A stretch of 64,000 nt of DNA from Shewanella frigidimarina. GTDB taxonomy: Bacteria; Pseudomonadota; Gammaproteobacteria; Enterobacterales; Shewanellaceae. The translations under genes were made by a program, and so were the position numbers. Below are positions 1-8,955 of this stretch, piece by piece (the stretch's first letter is position 1; the number at the start of each line of letters is the position of its first letter). The DNA lies in contig NZ_RKKE01000003.1 of the NCBI RefSeq assembly GCF_003797125.1, positions 806,001 to 870,000 on the forward strand. Direction: 5' to 3'. The notes beneath the pieces are model-generated. The model ran no database searches. It saw only the letters and a program-made list of their open reading frames with translations, and was not told the DNA's origin.

Positions 1-2
1 GT

Positions 3-3000
3 TCCAGCTTAATTGAAGCCAGTGCCGGTACAGGGAAAACCTATACCATTTCCGGTTTGTATTTACGTTTATTGTTAGGCCACGGTGGTAAAGCGCCGTT
101 AAGTTGTGAGCAAATTTTGGTGGTTACCTTCACCAACGCCGCCACAGAAGAACTCAGAGACCGAATTCGTAAGCGGATTAACTTAGCGTTTAAACGCTTT
201 TTAGGCTTAGCCGTAAACGATGAGTTTATTGAACAGCTTTACCAAGACACATCGGAAGATGAACGGCCTATTGCGTTAAGACGCTTAGACTTAGCGTTAA
301 AGTCGTTAGATGAAGCGGCCATTTTTACCATTCATGCCTTTTGCCAACGCGTATTGTCAGACATGGCATTTGAGTCGTCATTACTATTTGAGTCCGAATT
401 CACCCTCGACGACAGTGAGTTTTTACACCATGCGGTGCGCGATTTCTGGCGTGAAGTCTGTTATCCCTTACCGCCCTTTTTAGCCCAAGCCATTAGTGAT
501 GTGTTTGCCGAACCTGACGTGTTAGCACAAAAGCTGCGACCGTTATTAGGTGCAAGCCAAGCAGTGCTGTCAAAGCAGCCTCTGGCCTTTGAAACCCTGC
601 AACAACAGCTAAGCCAAAGCATCAGCCGCTTTACCTTATTGTGGCAAAGCCTGCACGACAGCACCCTTGAATTATTGCAATCGCTGCCATTAAACGGTCA
701 ACGATTTGGTAAAGGCGCCGACGGCTACCCTAAACTTAGCCAATTGTTTGATAGCATTAGTAACTGGGTAAAATTTGGTCAAGGATTACCGCCAATAAAA
801 GCGCTGGAGCAATTGGCATTATCCGAGCTTAAACTTAATAAAGGTGGCGTTATCCCCAGTGCGGATGAAGCGCCGTTACTTGATCATATTGAGCGCTTAC
901 TTGAGTTAATTAATCAGCTTATTCCGTCATTTTTAGTGCGTGCCCGAGAGGGAATTCGCCAACGCTTTGCTGGCCAAAAACAGCAACGCAATTTAATGAC
1001 ACCCGATGACCTATTGCTCAGTTTAGCCATGGCGCTCAGCCAAAACCCAATCACCCTAGCCCATGCCATTGCTAAGCGTTTTCCGGTCGCATTAATTGAT
1101 GAGTTCCAAGACACCGATCCACTACAATTCACCATTTTTAATCAGGTGTATCAACAGCCGCTAGCATCACAGCTAGACCTAATCGCAGATACCACTGTGC
1201 ACAGCCCAAATGATGATGACAGTAAAAGTAATGATGATAATGGTAATGACAACATTGGTAATGACGCTAACAAGGGGCGCTTAAGTTTATTAATGATTGG
1301 CGATCCTAAGCAGGCTATTTATGCTTTCCGTGGTGCCGATATTTACACTTATATTGCCGCGCGCCAACAAACACAGGCTCATTATAATCTTGACACCAAT
1401 TACCGCTCATCGACTCAATTAGTCAATGGCGTTAATCAGCTATTTAGCCAACATCAAGATCCGTTTATTAGCCAAGCTATCCCCTATGATATTGTTAAAA
1501 CCCCATCATCGGCAGCCAATAAACACCTAAGTGAAGCGACAACAAATCCTACGGCGTTGCGGATCCGCTTATTAGCCGAAGACGATGTTAATGGCCTCAA
1601 TAAAACTACCGCAAGACAACGCTTAGCCGCTGATGCTGCCAGTGAAATAAAGCGCTTACTCACCGAAGCGCAACAAGGATTATGTAAAGTTAATAACAGC
1701 ATTGAACAGGAAGCTAAACCGCTCATTGCCAAAGACATTGCCATATTGGTGCGCGACCGTAACGAAGCGGCCGTGATGAAAGCGGAATTATCAGCACGTA
1801 AAATTGGCGCGGTATTTTTAAGCCGAGACAGTGTATTTAACACCATTGAAGCCCGTGAAATGGCTATTTTATTGTATGCCTTAGCCACGCCTAAAGATGA
1901 GCGTGCTATCCGCGCCGCACTGGCCACTGAGCTTGTCGGTTTTAATGCCCAGCGGATCCATCAATTTAACCAAGATGAAGAACAACGCCAGCAGGTATTA
2001 GATCAATTCACTCATTGGCATCAGTTATGGCAACAACGCGGCGTTATGCCTGCGCTGCTTAACTTTGCCAGCGAAACCAAACTGATCCATCGTTATCTGT
2101 CGCAATCTGTCACGGCTGACATCAATAATGACAGTACTTATAGCAGCAATAATGACAACAATAGTGACAATAGCTTTAATGATGCTGATGACGACAACGC
2201 AGCAGATCTTAAAGCCTCAGGTGAAAGACGCTTAACCGACTTTAGGCATTTAGCCGAATTACTGCAGCAAAAGGCCACTGAGCTAGATGGTAGCAGCGCC
2301 CTAATCAATTGGTACGAGCAACAACTGATTGGTAACAATGGTGGTGATGAGCAGCAACTGCGCTTAGAAAGCGAACAGAACTTGGTGCAAATTGTCACTA
2401 TTCATAAAAGTAAGGGCTTAGAATATCCGGTCTGTTTTGTGCCGTTTGTCAGCTTAGCCCGTGGTAATAAAAAACGCCCTGCGCCAATGATGTACCATAA
2501 AAATGAGCAGCTCATATGGGATATCGACGCCACCGACGAAGGCTGGGAACAACTTAAACAAGAAACCCTCGCTGAAGATTTACGCCTACTGTATGTGGCG
2601 TTAACACGGCCGGTTTACGTGTGTTATTTGTATATTGCTAACCAAAGCCGTCAATTAAAGGCGGGGATCAGCAGCCAATTACATGAAACAGGTATTGGTT
2701 ATCTGTTGGGCATTACCGACAAGAAAACTGACTTTGCTCTTATTCAAGCCAAAGTGAATGCAATTGCCACCTTACCAGCGATGAGTGTGGAATGCTTAGG
2801 CAACGATATTGACGATTCAGTGCTCGCCGATATCCACGACAATAATGACCCGCTAGTGGCCAAAAAAGTCACTCGAGTACAAAGCCTTGCTTGGCGAGTG
2901 GGCAGTTATTCTGGCTTGGTAAAACATCTTCCTCACGAGAGAGTCGCGCCCGGTGCCGACGATGAAGACTTCACCGATGAGTTAATCCAATTACAGTTAC

Positions 3001-3782
3001 AAGATGAACTCACCAGCGAACCCGAACTTGATCGTTTTACCTTTGAACGTGGCGCCAATGCCGGTAGTTTTATGCATTTAGTGTTAGAACTGTTTGATTT
3101 TACCCAGGCAAACACCGAGCTGACACCTGCGCTAACGAAAGCCATGAAACAATATGGGTTTGACGAAGCCCTATGGCAACAGCCGCTAATGACGTGGTAT
3201 CAGCAAATATTGGTCGCACCGCTGTTTATTGAGCCATCGTCAGAGGACACATCACTGACATTAAGCCAATTAGGCATGAAGCAAAAAATGGTCGAAATGG
3301 AGTTTTACTTGCCTATTTCAACCTTACAAGCATCGCAATTAAATCATATTTTGCAACAGCACGGTTATGTCGCTGGACTCGACTTTGATACTTTAAAAGG
3401 CATGTTAAAAGGCTTTATCGATTTAACCTTTGAGCACAAAGGCCAATTTTATATTGCCGATTATAAGTCCAACCATTTGGGCGATAACTATAGCGACTAC
3501 ACTCACTCAGCCATGGCTAAAGCCATTGATGCTCATCGTTATAATTTGCAATACATCTTGTATACCTTGGCGTTGCATCGTTACTTATCGCTTAGATTAC
3601 CAAGCTACAATTATCAGCAACATATTGGCGGCTGCTATTACCTGTTTTTACGCGGCATGCATCCTGAGCATCCTGGCGCAGGGGTGTTTTATGACAAACC
3701 ACCGCAAGCGTTAATCGAACAACTCGACCGTTTATTTACAGGTAATACAGACAATCGTGCGCCGGAGACGTCATCATGCTAA
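3..3782 (+). CDS. recB: RecBCD exonuclease V, beta subunit (5'-truncated by window edge)
   Basis: Helicase-nuclease subunit of RecBCD, which resects double-strand breaks, loads RecA at Chi and degrades foreign linear DNA. The reading frame is open to the window's left edge and already contains the Walker A motif ASAGTGKT at bases 18-41; in E. coli RecB this lies about 20 residues from the N terminus, so only a short piece is missing. Helicase motif DEFQDTDP lies near base 1100, GDPKQAIYAFRGAD near 1300, and the C-terminal nuclease centre (GFIDLTF, then YIADYKSN) near 3410-3475. About 1,260 residues are visible, longer than E. coli RecB (about 1,180); much of the excess is two Asn/Asp-rich inserts at about 1203-1280 and 2116-2205. 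The stop overlaps recD by 7 bp, indicating translational coupling. recC is not in the window and presumably lies to the left. Confidence 0.97.
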   Translation, partial: SSLIEASAGTGKTYTISGLYLRLLLGHGGKAPLSCEQILVVTFTNAATEELRDRIRKRINLAFKRFLGLAVNDEFIEQLYQDTSEDERPIALRRLDLALKSLDEAAIFTIHAFCQRVLSDMAFESSLLFESEFTLDDSEFLHHAVRDFWREVCYPLPPFLAQAISDVFAEPDVLAQKLRPLLGASQAVLSKQPLAFETLQQQLSQSISRFTLLWQSLHDSTLELLQSLPLNGQRFGKGADGYPKLSQLFDSISNWVKFGQGLPPIKALEQLALSELKLNKGGVIPSADEAPLLDHIERLLELINQLIPSFLVRAREGIRQRFAGQKQQRNLMTPDDLLLSLAMALSQNPITLAHAIAKRFPVALIDEFQDTDPLQFTIFNQVYQQPLASQLDLIADTTVHSPNDDDSKSNDDNGNDNIGNDANKGRLSLLMIGDPKQAIYAFRGADIYTYIAARQQTQAHYNLDTNYRSSTQLVNGVNQLFSQHQDPFISQAIPYDIVKTPSSAANKHLSEATTNPTALRIRLLAEDDVNGLNKTTARQRLAADAASEIKRLLTEAQQGLCKVNNSIEQEAKPLIAKDIAILVRDRNEAAVMKAELSARKIGAVFLSRDSVFNTIEAREMAILLYALATPKDERAIRAALATELVGFNAQRIHQFNQDEEQRQQVLDQFTHWHQLWQQRGVMPALLNFASETKLIHRYLSQSVTADINNDSTYSSNNDNNSDNSFNDADDDNAADLKASGERRLTDFRHLAELLQQKATELDGSSALINWYEQQLIGNNGGDEQQLRLESEQNLVQIVTIHKSKGLEYPVCFVPFVSLARGNKKRPAPMMYHKNEQLIWDIDATDEGWEQLKQETLAEDLRLLYVALTRPVYVCYLYIANQSRQLKAGISSQLHETGIGYLLGITDKKTDFALIQAKVNAIATLPAMSVECLGNDIDDSVLADIHDNNDPLVAKKVTRVQSLAWRVGSYSGLVKHLPHERVAPGADDEDFTDELIQLQLQDELTSEPELDRFTFERGANAGSFMHLVLELFDFTQANTELTPALTKAMKQYGFDEALWQQPLMTWYQQILVAPLFIEPSSEDTSLTLSQLGMKQKMVEMEFYLPISTLQASQLNHILQQHGYVAGLDFDTLKGMLKGFIDLTFEHKGQFYIADYKSNHLGDNYSDYTHSAMAKAIDAHRYNLQYILYTLALHRYLSLRLPSYNYQQHIGGCYYLFLRGMHPEHPGAGVFYDKPPQALIEQLDRLFTGNTDNRAPETSSC

Positions 3783-5839
3783 TACTCACCCATCCAATCA
3801 CTGAGTTATTGCACCTTTGGCAAGAACAGCGGCTCATTACCGCACTCGATCGTCATTTTGCTATAGAGCTGGCCAGTATTGAAACCATCAATAACGATCC
3901 CGCAATTAGCGAACAACAGCCGCAACTGTTCTTGCTTGTTTGCGCCATGCTTAGCCAGCAATTGTCGAATCAGCACAGTTGTTTAGTCATCGAGCAAATT
4001 GATTTAGCCAATCCCATGGCAGAAGACAACCGCGGCAACGCCGAAATCAATTGTCGGATTGAGCTTAACCATCAACAATTGATTGAACAAATCGCGCTAT
4101 TTGATGCCGTCGGCCAGCCCGGTGACAATAAACCGATGATCTTTGAACATGGGCGCTTATATTTAAATAAGTACCATTTCTTTGAAACTCAAGTGGCGGC
4201 TAAGTTGACCCAATTAGCCAATCAACAAATTGAAATCGACCTAGCTAACAGTAATCTGCCGCAACTCATTGAATGTTTATTTACCGCAGAAGACAGCAAT
4301 AGCAGCCCGTTTAATTGGCAAAAAATAGCCACGGCAACAGCCTTAGCAAAAGCATTAGCGGTGATCACTGGCGGCCCAGGAACCGGTAAAACCACCACAG
4401 TAACTAAACTATTATTGTTACTGTTAACCCAGTCGCCGCTAACCATCCGTTTAGTCGCGCCCACAGGTAAAGCTGCAGCAAGGCTGAGTGAGTCTATCAA
4501 GGCGTCTAAACATCGTTTACTGCAACAACTAACCCAAGTGAGCGACCCAGCATTGGCGAAAGTATTAATCGATTCGCTAAAACAAATACCTGAAGAAGCC
4601 TCAACATTGCATCGACTATTAGGGGTTATCCCAAACTCATATCAATTTAGGCATCATCAGGATAATCCGTTGCGCTTAGACTTACTGGTGGTCGATGAAG
4701 CGTCGATGGTCGACTTACCCATGATGTACAAATTACTCAGCGCCCTACCGTCTCATGGCCGTTTGATATTGTTAGGCGACCAAGATCAACTCGCATCAGT
4801 AGAAGCTGGCGCAGTGCTAGCGGATATTTGTGTTGGCTTAAAACAAGCCAACCCGCAACAGGCATCACCATGGTCAATGCGTTACAGCGCAGCACAGGCA
4901 AAGCTCATTGAGCAATTAACCCAACAAGATGTCAGTCAGTTTATTCATCAACAGCCTAAAATTGGTGACAGTTTGTGTATGTTGATGCACAGCCATCGTT
5001 TTAAAGGCGATGCCGGTATTGGCCTATTAGCCAATGCGGTTAATCAATCTAATGTGCATGCGATTCGTCAAGTGTGGCAACATGATCATGCCGAATTGAA
5101 TTGGTTTGAACATCAGCATAATGCCCAGGGAGATAACACTGGCAAACAAGCGTTATTGGCATTATCGGTAAACGCTTATGGTGAGTATCTGAGTTTGGTA
5201 CAAGAAAATCAGCAAAGGATAAATCAACAGACCATTATCGATCAAGCGGATCGACAAGACAACGCCATAACACTGCCTCATTCTGAACAAACCATCATCG
5301 ACAGCTTTAACCAATATCGAGTCTTGTGTGCCATGCGAGCTGGAGAGTTTGGGGTTGAGGGCATGAATATCGCCATCACCGACAGTCTTAAACACGCCAA
5401 ACTGATTAATCCTCAAAATGAGTTCTATTTAGGTCGACCAATCATTATTCAAAGTAACGATTACAACTTAGGCTTATTTAATGGCGACATTGGTTTAATC
5501 TTGCAAGACAGCACTAAGCCAAGTCGCTTAATGGCCCACTTTGTTATGGCCGATGCCAGCCTGCTTAAAGTATTGCCCGCACGCTTACCAAGCCACGACA
5601 CTTGCTACGCCATGACAGTACACAAAAGCCAAGGCAGCGAGTTTGATGAAGTCAGCTTTGTATTGCCACATAAACCCAGCTCCGCCCAATGGCAACTACT
5701 CAGCAAAGAACTGCTTTACACCGCCATAACACGCGCCAAAAATCATTTTTATTGTTTAGGCACGAGCATGATATTTGAAAAAGCCAGCAAACAAGCGACA
5801 TCACGCGCATCGGGGTTAGCGTGGAGATTGTGGGGTTGA
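3776..5839 (+). CDS. recD: RecBCD exonuclease V, alpha subunit (5'-3' helicase)
   Basis: RecD is the fast 5'-3' helicase of RecBCD and controls the nuclease before Chi recognition. The 687-residue product has a RecD-type N-terminal domain, Walker A GGPGTGKTTT near residue 200, Walker B-like VVDEASMVD near 305, and the C-terminal superfamily 1 helicase motifs MTVHKSQGSEFDEV and LLYTAITRAK. It is somewhat longer than E. coli RecD (608). The ATG overlaps the end of recB by 7 bp, so the two form an operon. No terminator hairpin with a T-run was found directly after the stop. Assignment is firm from motifs and context. Confidence 0.97.
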   Translation: MLILTHPITELLHLWQEQRLITALDRHFAIELASIETINNDPAISEQQPQLFLLVCAMLSQQLSNQHSCLVIEQIDLANPMAEDNRGNAEINCRIELNHQQLIEQIALFDAVGQPGDNKPMIFEHGRLYLNKYHFFETQVAAKLTQLANQQIEIDLANSNLPQLIECLFTAEDSNSSPFNWQKIATATALAKALAVITGGPGTGKTTTVTKLLLLLLTQSPLTIRLVAPTGKAAARLSESIKASKHRLLQQLTQVSDPALAKVLIDSLKQIPEEASTLHRLLGVIPNSYQFRHHQDNPLRLDLLVVDEASMVDLPMMYKLLSALPSHGRLILLGDQDQLASVEAGAVLADICVGLKQANPQQASPWSMRYSAAQAKLIEQLTQQDVSQFIHQQPKIGDSLCMLMHSHRFKGDAGIGLLANAVNQSNVHAIRQVWQHDHAELNWFEHQHNAQGDNTGKQALLALSVNAYGEYLSLVQENQQRINQQTIIDQADRQDNAITLPHSEQTIIDSFNQYRVLCAMRAGEFGVEGMNIAITDSLKHAKLINPQNEFYLGRPIIIQSNDYNLGLFNGDIGLILQDSTKPSRLMAHFVMADASLLKVLPARLPSHDTCYAMTVHKSQGSEFDEVSFVLPHKPSSAQWQLLSKELLYTAITRAKNHFYCLGTSMIFEKASKQATSRASGLAWRLWG

Positions 5840-6268
5840 TTGAGTAGCTTATTGTAGAGCTGATTGTAGAGATAGTAGTGAGCGCTATTTCAGGGTAAGC
5901 AAGTGCTCAATAACAAACAGATAATGACGACATAATATTGATGAACACGGGAAACTCATAGTGCCGATGATTAAGCGAGACGCGGCAAGCACCTCCATGT
6001 GAGCTTAGCCAAAACATCCATGTTTTGGATACTCGCTAACTCATCGGCCTCTATCGTTTTATTATCTTCGATGTGGCTTTATGGATTTCTACTGGTAAAG
6101 AACGAAGGTGCTAGCGAAAATTGAAACAAGAATACGTTAGGGATAATGCTTATTTTTATTAGAAAAAATAAGGTGATTAGAGTCGTAATGTCCTAATAAC
6201 TGACAAAATAATCATTGGTTAAACTATGGAATGTAGTCAACTGTTTTGTTCCATTAAAGCGTTTATTA
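5840..6268. other. 429-bp gap between recD and the SIR2-like gene
   Basis: No gene-like ORF was found. The gap contains the structured hairpin element at 5963-6048, described separately. It marks the passage from the compact recBD operon to the AT-rich accessory stretch. The recD gene and the minus-strand SIR2 gene converge on this gap. Confidence 0.6.
5963..6048. repeat. Nested hairpin element (REP/MITE-like)
   Basis: An outer inverted repeat, GCCGATGA (5963-5970) with TCATCGGC (6041-6048), is extended inward by AAGCGAG pairing with CTCGCT. Inside is a second hairpin: CCAAAACAT (6009-6017), a 2-base spacer, and ATGTTTTGG (6020-6028), which is perfect. The layout resembles short dispersed palindromic elements of gammaproteobacterial intergenic regions. 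Only one copy was seen here, so its repeat status is inferred. No U-tract follows, so it is not a classic intrinsic terminator. Confidence 0.5.
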
Positions 6269-7144
6269 TTAATTTTCACTAATTTTAGAAATCTCATTTA
6301 TATAATGAGGTATTTCGTCATAGTTTTCGATCCAATGTATTTTCACATTACGTTCGAGCATATCTGTTGTGATTGTTTCTTGGATATTCTCATAACTCTT
6401 AGACTTTAAAGCCCCCATCGTAAGTCTAGGACTTGGTAAAATTGCATAATGTTTATGCTGACATCCTATTGATTTAGTTAGGGTTAATAACCTTTTTAAA
6501 TTAGGATCTTGCATCGACAAACCAACAAACAACACACTTTTAGTTACTAATAGTGAAGTCTGAACAGTATTTGCCCATGAGAGAGGGTCAGAATATAGGG
6601 AACTATAATCATCGTCAGAAAGAACGACATCATAATTTCTATATTCAGCATGCGCTCCCCACCTCGGTAAATAACCATGTGGATGGTAAATTATTGGTCT
6701 TGGATTATGTATATTAAATTTACTGCCTTTAACTACGGATTGACACTCCTTCATTTCCAAACCGAAACCTTCCTCGAGTAGATCATCATAATTAAGTGAG
6801 CAAATATGCCGAATTCCAGAGTTAACTATTGATATTATTGTTTCGGATATATTAATACTTCGATCTGAGTAAAGTGAATCAGCAACAACTCGATTAAAAT
6901 CGATACCAGCTTCAATCTTCGCCAACCTAGCGATGTCTGTTGGTGATTGCGATGTTATATAATTTATAACCTCCTTGCTTGGAGTTGGTTTCTTGTATCG
7001 CCATACTTTAGTAACCATTGTTTCTATCAAGCTATCCCAATGTGGCAAACCACAACCTACAGAAATACCAGCACCAATAAATAAGGAAAGTTCCCCATTT
7101 CGGTGATATTTTGCTATTTCTTCTGGGGAGACTTTAAGTTTCAT
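6269..7144 (-). CDS. Stand-alone SIR2-like (SIR2_2-type) protein, putative NAD-linked defence effector
   Basis: The 291-residue product carries the hallmarks of the SIR2-like family found in many bacterial immune systems: nucleotide-binding GAGIS at 24-28 followed by GLPHW, SLNYDDLLEEGF at 116-127 (usual form TNYDDLLE), HGY near 157, LSDDDY at 175-180, and VGLSMQDPN at 207-215. In Thoeris, DSR and other systems such domains deplete NAD+ on phage infection. Here the domain fills the whole protein; no second domain and no recognised partner gene is adjacent. The gene is AT-rich relative to recBD, which suggests acquisition. The ATG at 7144 has only a weak GAGAA ribosome-binding element 11 nt upstream. 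It sits 2 nt behind a leader ORF that runs through two simple-sequence repeats. The function is family-level inference; a defence role is likely but unproven. Confidence 0.8.
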   Translation of the reverse strand: MKLKVSPEEIAKYHRNGELSLFIGAGISVGCGLPHWDSLIETMVTKVWRYKKPTPSKEVINYITSQSPTDIARLAKIEAGIDFNRVVADSLYSDRSINISETIISIVNSGIRHICSLNYDDLLEEGFGLEMKECQSVVKGSKFNIHNPRPIIYHPHGYLPRWGAHAEYRNYDVVLSDDDYSSLYSDPLSWANTVQTSLLVTKSVLFVGLSMQDPNLKRLLTLTKSIGCQHKHYAILPSPRLTMGALKSKSYENIQETITTDMLERNVKIHWIENYDEIPHYINEISKISEN

Positions 7145-7162
7145 ATTTAACGAGTTCTCGTA

Positions 7163-7218
<56 letters not shown>

Positions 7219-7248
7219 ATAATGATAATGATAATGATAATGATAATG
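7219..7248. repeat. Hexanucleotide microsatellite, 5 x ATAATG
   Basis: Five perfect copies of ATAATG (30 bp) directly abut the heptamer tract. Copy-number change here alters spacing in 6-bp steps but keeps frame; on the minus strand it encodes alternating His-Tyr in the leader frame. Confidence 0.97.
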
Positions 7249-7503
7249 AGCTTGTAGATTTACTCGTTTCATTTTATTTGTTATTAAAATCAACACTAAC
7301 TAACTTTTATAAGTGGTTCTATTGAAGCCACTATTTCGATAACCTAAAGTGTGCCATCCATTTTTATAGCCAATAATAGTGGGGAGTTAATCATTGTTTT
7401 GTTTGGTCATCATTTGGCTCCGCACAGCGGCTTAGTTCAACGCCCATTTAGTGTGCCAATAATTTTAACTAAAAAGCAACAGCAAACGGTTTAAATTAAT
7501 CAT

Positions 7504-7542
7504 GCCACCCATTTTATTGCTAATAAGCAGGGTGGCTTTTTT
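7504..7542 (+). terminator. Terminator-like hairpin without an obvious upstream gene
   Basis: GCCACCC (7504-7510) pairs with GGGTGGC (7530-7536), followed by six T on the plus strand. The loop is 19 nt, long for an intrinsic terminator. No plus-strand gene precedes it, so it could be a remnant of a lost gene. Confidence 0.4.
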
Positions 7543-7659
7543 AGTTTCAATTCTTGATTTGTTATTGACTTGATAAAGAGTAACATCTCAAGTATTGGGG
7601 CTGGCTCAACACTTGAGCTAAGGACGCAGCGTATCCCTATTTGTTAGGTAGTTAGGCTT

Positions 7660-8010
7660 TTAAAATAACCAACCAGTAGGGTTCTCAATTGGTTTTTCCA
7701 GTTCAAGTGCTTTCATGCCCTTGAGTGAGCGGATTATTAGCCAAACCGCCCAGAATAAGAGTACAAACCAACCAATGATAACTAAGGATAAAATTGAGCC
7801 TAAGAAGATATAAATAGCACCAATCCAAAAAGTCCTAATTTGAAACTGATAATGGGTTTTTAACCATTCAGGGGCATCACCTTTATTGATGTAAGCCATT
7901 ACTACACCGATTATACCTGTAATACCAAACAGTAAACCTACCATGTAAAGTAAGTAAACTATTTTGGTTTGTTCCTTTGTCGTAGGGACGTTTTCTACTA
8001 CTTCACTCAT
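7660..8010 (-). CDS. DUF4870-type small membrane protein
   Basis: A 116-residue protein with a short polar N terminus and three hydrophobic segments (about 18-42, 60-80 and 82-95). The features LVYMVGLLFG-like start, a conserved EWLKTHYQFQIRTFW loop and tandem helices fit the DUF4870/Tic20-like family. Function is unknown; members are inner-membrane proteins. It stands alone on the minus strand, with no operon partner within 330 bp. Family assignment is by recall of the pattern and was not searched. Confidence 0.75.
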   Translation of the reverse strand: MSEVVENVPTTKEQTKIVYLLYMVGLLFGITGIIGVVMAYINKGDAPEWLKTHYQFQIRTFWIGAIYIFLGSILSLVIIGWFVLLFWAVWLIIRSLKGMKALELEKPIENPTGWLF

Positions 8011-8346
8011 CTATTTTATCCTTTAATTGTGATGAATTTTATAATTGATTCTTCAATATTTGCTGAACAAGAAACTATGCCTCTCATTTTTAAGACAATT
8101 AACATAACTGCTTCTAGCGTTGATTGCGATAGCTTTCTGACTATTCAAATGTAAAAGTTGAACGAAAATCATCAACAAACTGAGTGGCATATGGAAACTG
8201 ATGAGCAATACGGTAGAGTAAAAGCAGCACTCGCGGCTTTATTGAGATCTGGATATTTGTACAGCCTGACGTTTAAGGAGTTGAAGCTATTCAGGCGCTA
8301 AACCAAATTTATTGCTCAAAAGTAGTTGATCACTACAATATAGCCT
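8011..8346. other. 336-bp gap with one tiny ORF
   Basis: Nothing certain. The only candidate is a 36-codon plus-strand ORF at 8191-8301, listed separately. Confidence 0.5.
8191..8301 (+). CDS. Possible 36-residue small ORF
   Basis: ATG at 8191 opens METDEQYGRV..., ending ...KELKLFRR before TAA at 8299-8301. The frame is open upstream to a stop at 8152, so a TTG at 8158 is an alternative start. The composition (charged N terminus, Ala/Leu helix, basic end) looks more protein-like than random AT-rich DNA. A GAGTGG stretch lies about 4-9 nt before the ATG. No family was recognised; it may be a gene remnant. Confidence 0.2.
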   Translation: METDEQYGRVKAALAALLRSGYLYSLTFKELKLFRR

Positions 8347-8706
8347 CTAGCGCTTTAATATATAAACACCTATTGGTGTTTTTAGATGCAAATTAAAATT
8401 ATCTAATGACAGTATTTTCCATTCAATAATCTCATCACCTGAAGTTACATAAAGGATATTATCATCCCTATAATAACTATAAGCTTTACGACTTTGATTT
8501 GAGAAAATTTCGATTATTCTAGCATCTTCAATGACGACAACATTACCACCGTCTAAAAAGTTAGAACTATCATCTTCGTACTGCACTTCGATTAATTGCC
8601 ATTTGCCATTAATTTCATCTTTATTCGCTGAAGACTTAGGTATACAGCCCAGAGCAAAAATTAAAAACAAAAAAGTAACACTTAACATTTTTAGAATATA
8701 TTTCAT
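8347..8706 (-). CDS. Small putative lipoprotein, lipocalin-like
   Basis: A 119-residue protein with a hydrophobic leader and Cys in the context IFALGC near residue 21, an imperfect but plausible lipobox. The mature part begins polar, then GKWQLIEV and alternating strands ending GVYILKR, reminiscent of small lipocalin-like lipoproteins that open with a G-x-W motif. Its function is unknown. It is isolated on the minus strand within the accessory stretch and AT-rich. An unrelated short exported protein is an alternative. Confidence 0.6.
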   Translation of the reverse strand: MKYILKMLSVTFLFLIFALGCIPKSSANKDEINGKWQLIEVQYEDDSSNFLDGGNVVVIEDARIIEIFSNQSRKAYSYYRDDNILYVTSGDEIIEWKILSLDNFNLHLKTPIGVYILKR

Positions 8707-8955
8707 TTTATAAAAAATCCGTTGAAATTATTTTAGATAAGTCATTTGCAAGCATTCGACCTAAACCATCAGGCAGTTTGAACAATTGATACAATTAATC
8801 AGTCATCCATTATTATGATACTAAGCTCACAATAGTTTGTCTTTATCTAGCCATCTTCATTTTTAGCATGAGTAATTAAAGCGTAGTGGAGTGTCCAATA
8901 TTCATTCAGTTAAGATGGCCATATTATTTTTTGTTTATGATAACATCTGCCGTTA

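Noticed and set aside
57..59. TTG at 57 as the recB start
   Set aside because: The Walker A motif lies upstream in the same open frame; the gene simply continues past the window edge.
2138..2398. Ser/Leu-rich antisense ORF across the RecB low-complexity insert
   Set aside because: A shadow of the Asn/Asp repeat codons read backwards; no start signal.
7600..7660. Possible integron attC site (GCTCAAC ... GTTAGGT/GTTAGGC) beside the DUF4870-type gene
   Set aside because: The two outer motifs do not pair with each other, the length is short, spacing of the genes is unlike a cassette array, and no integron integrase is visible.
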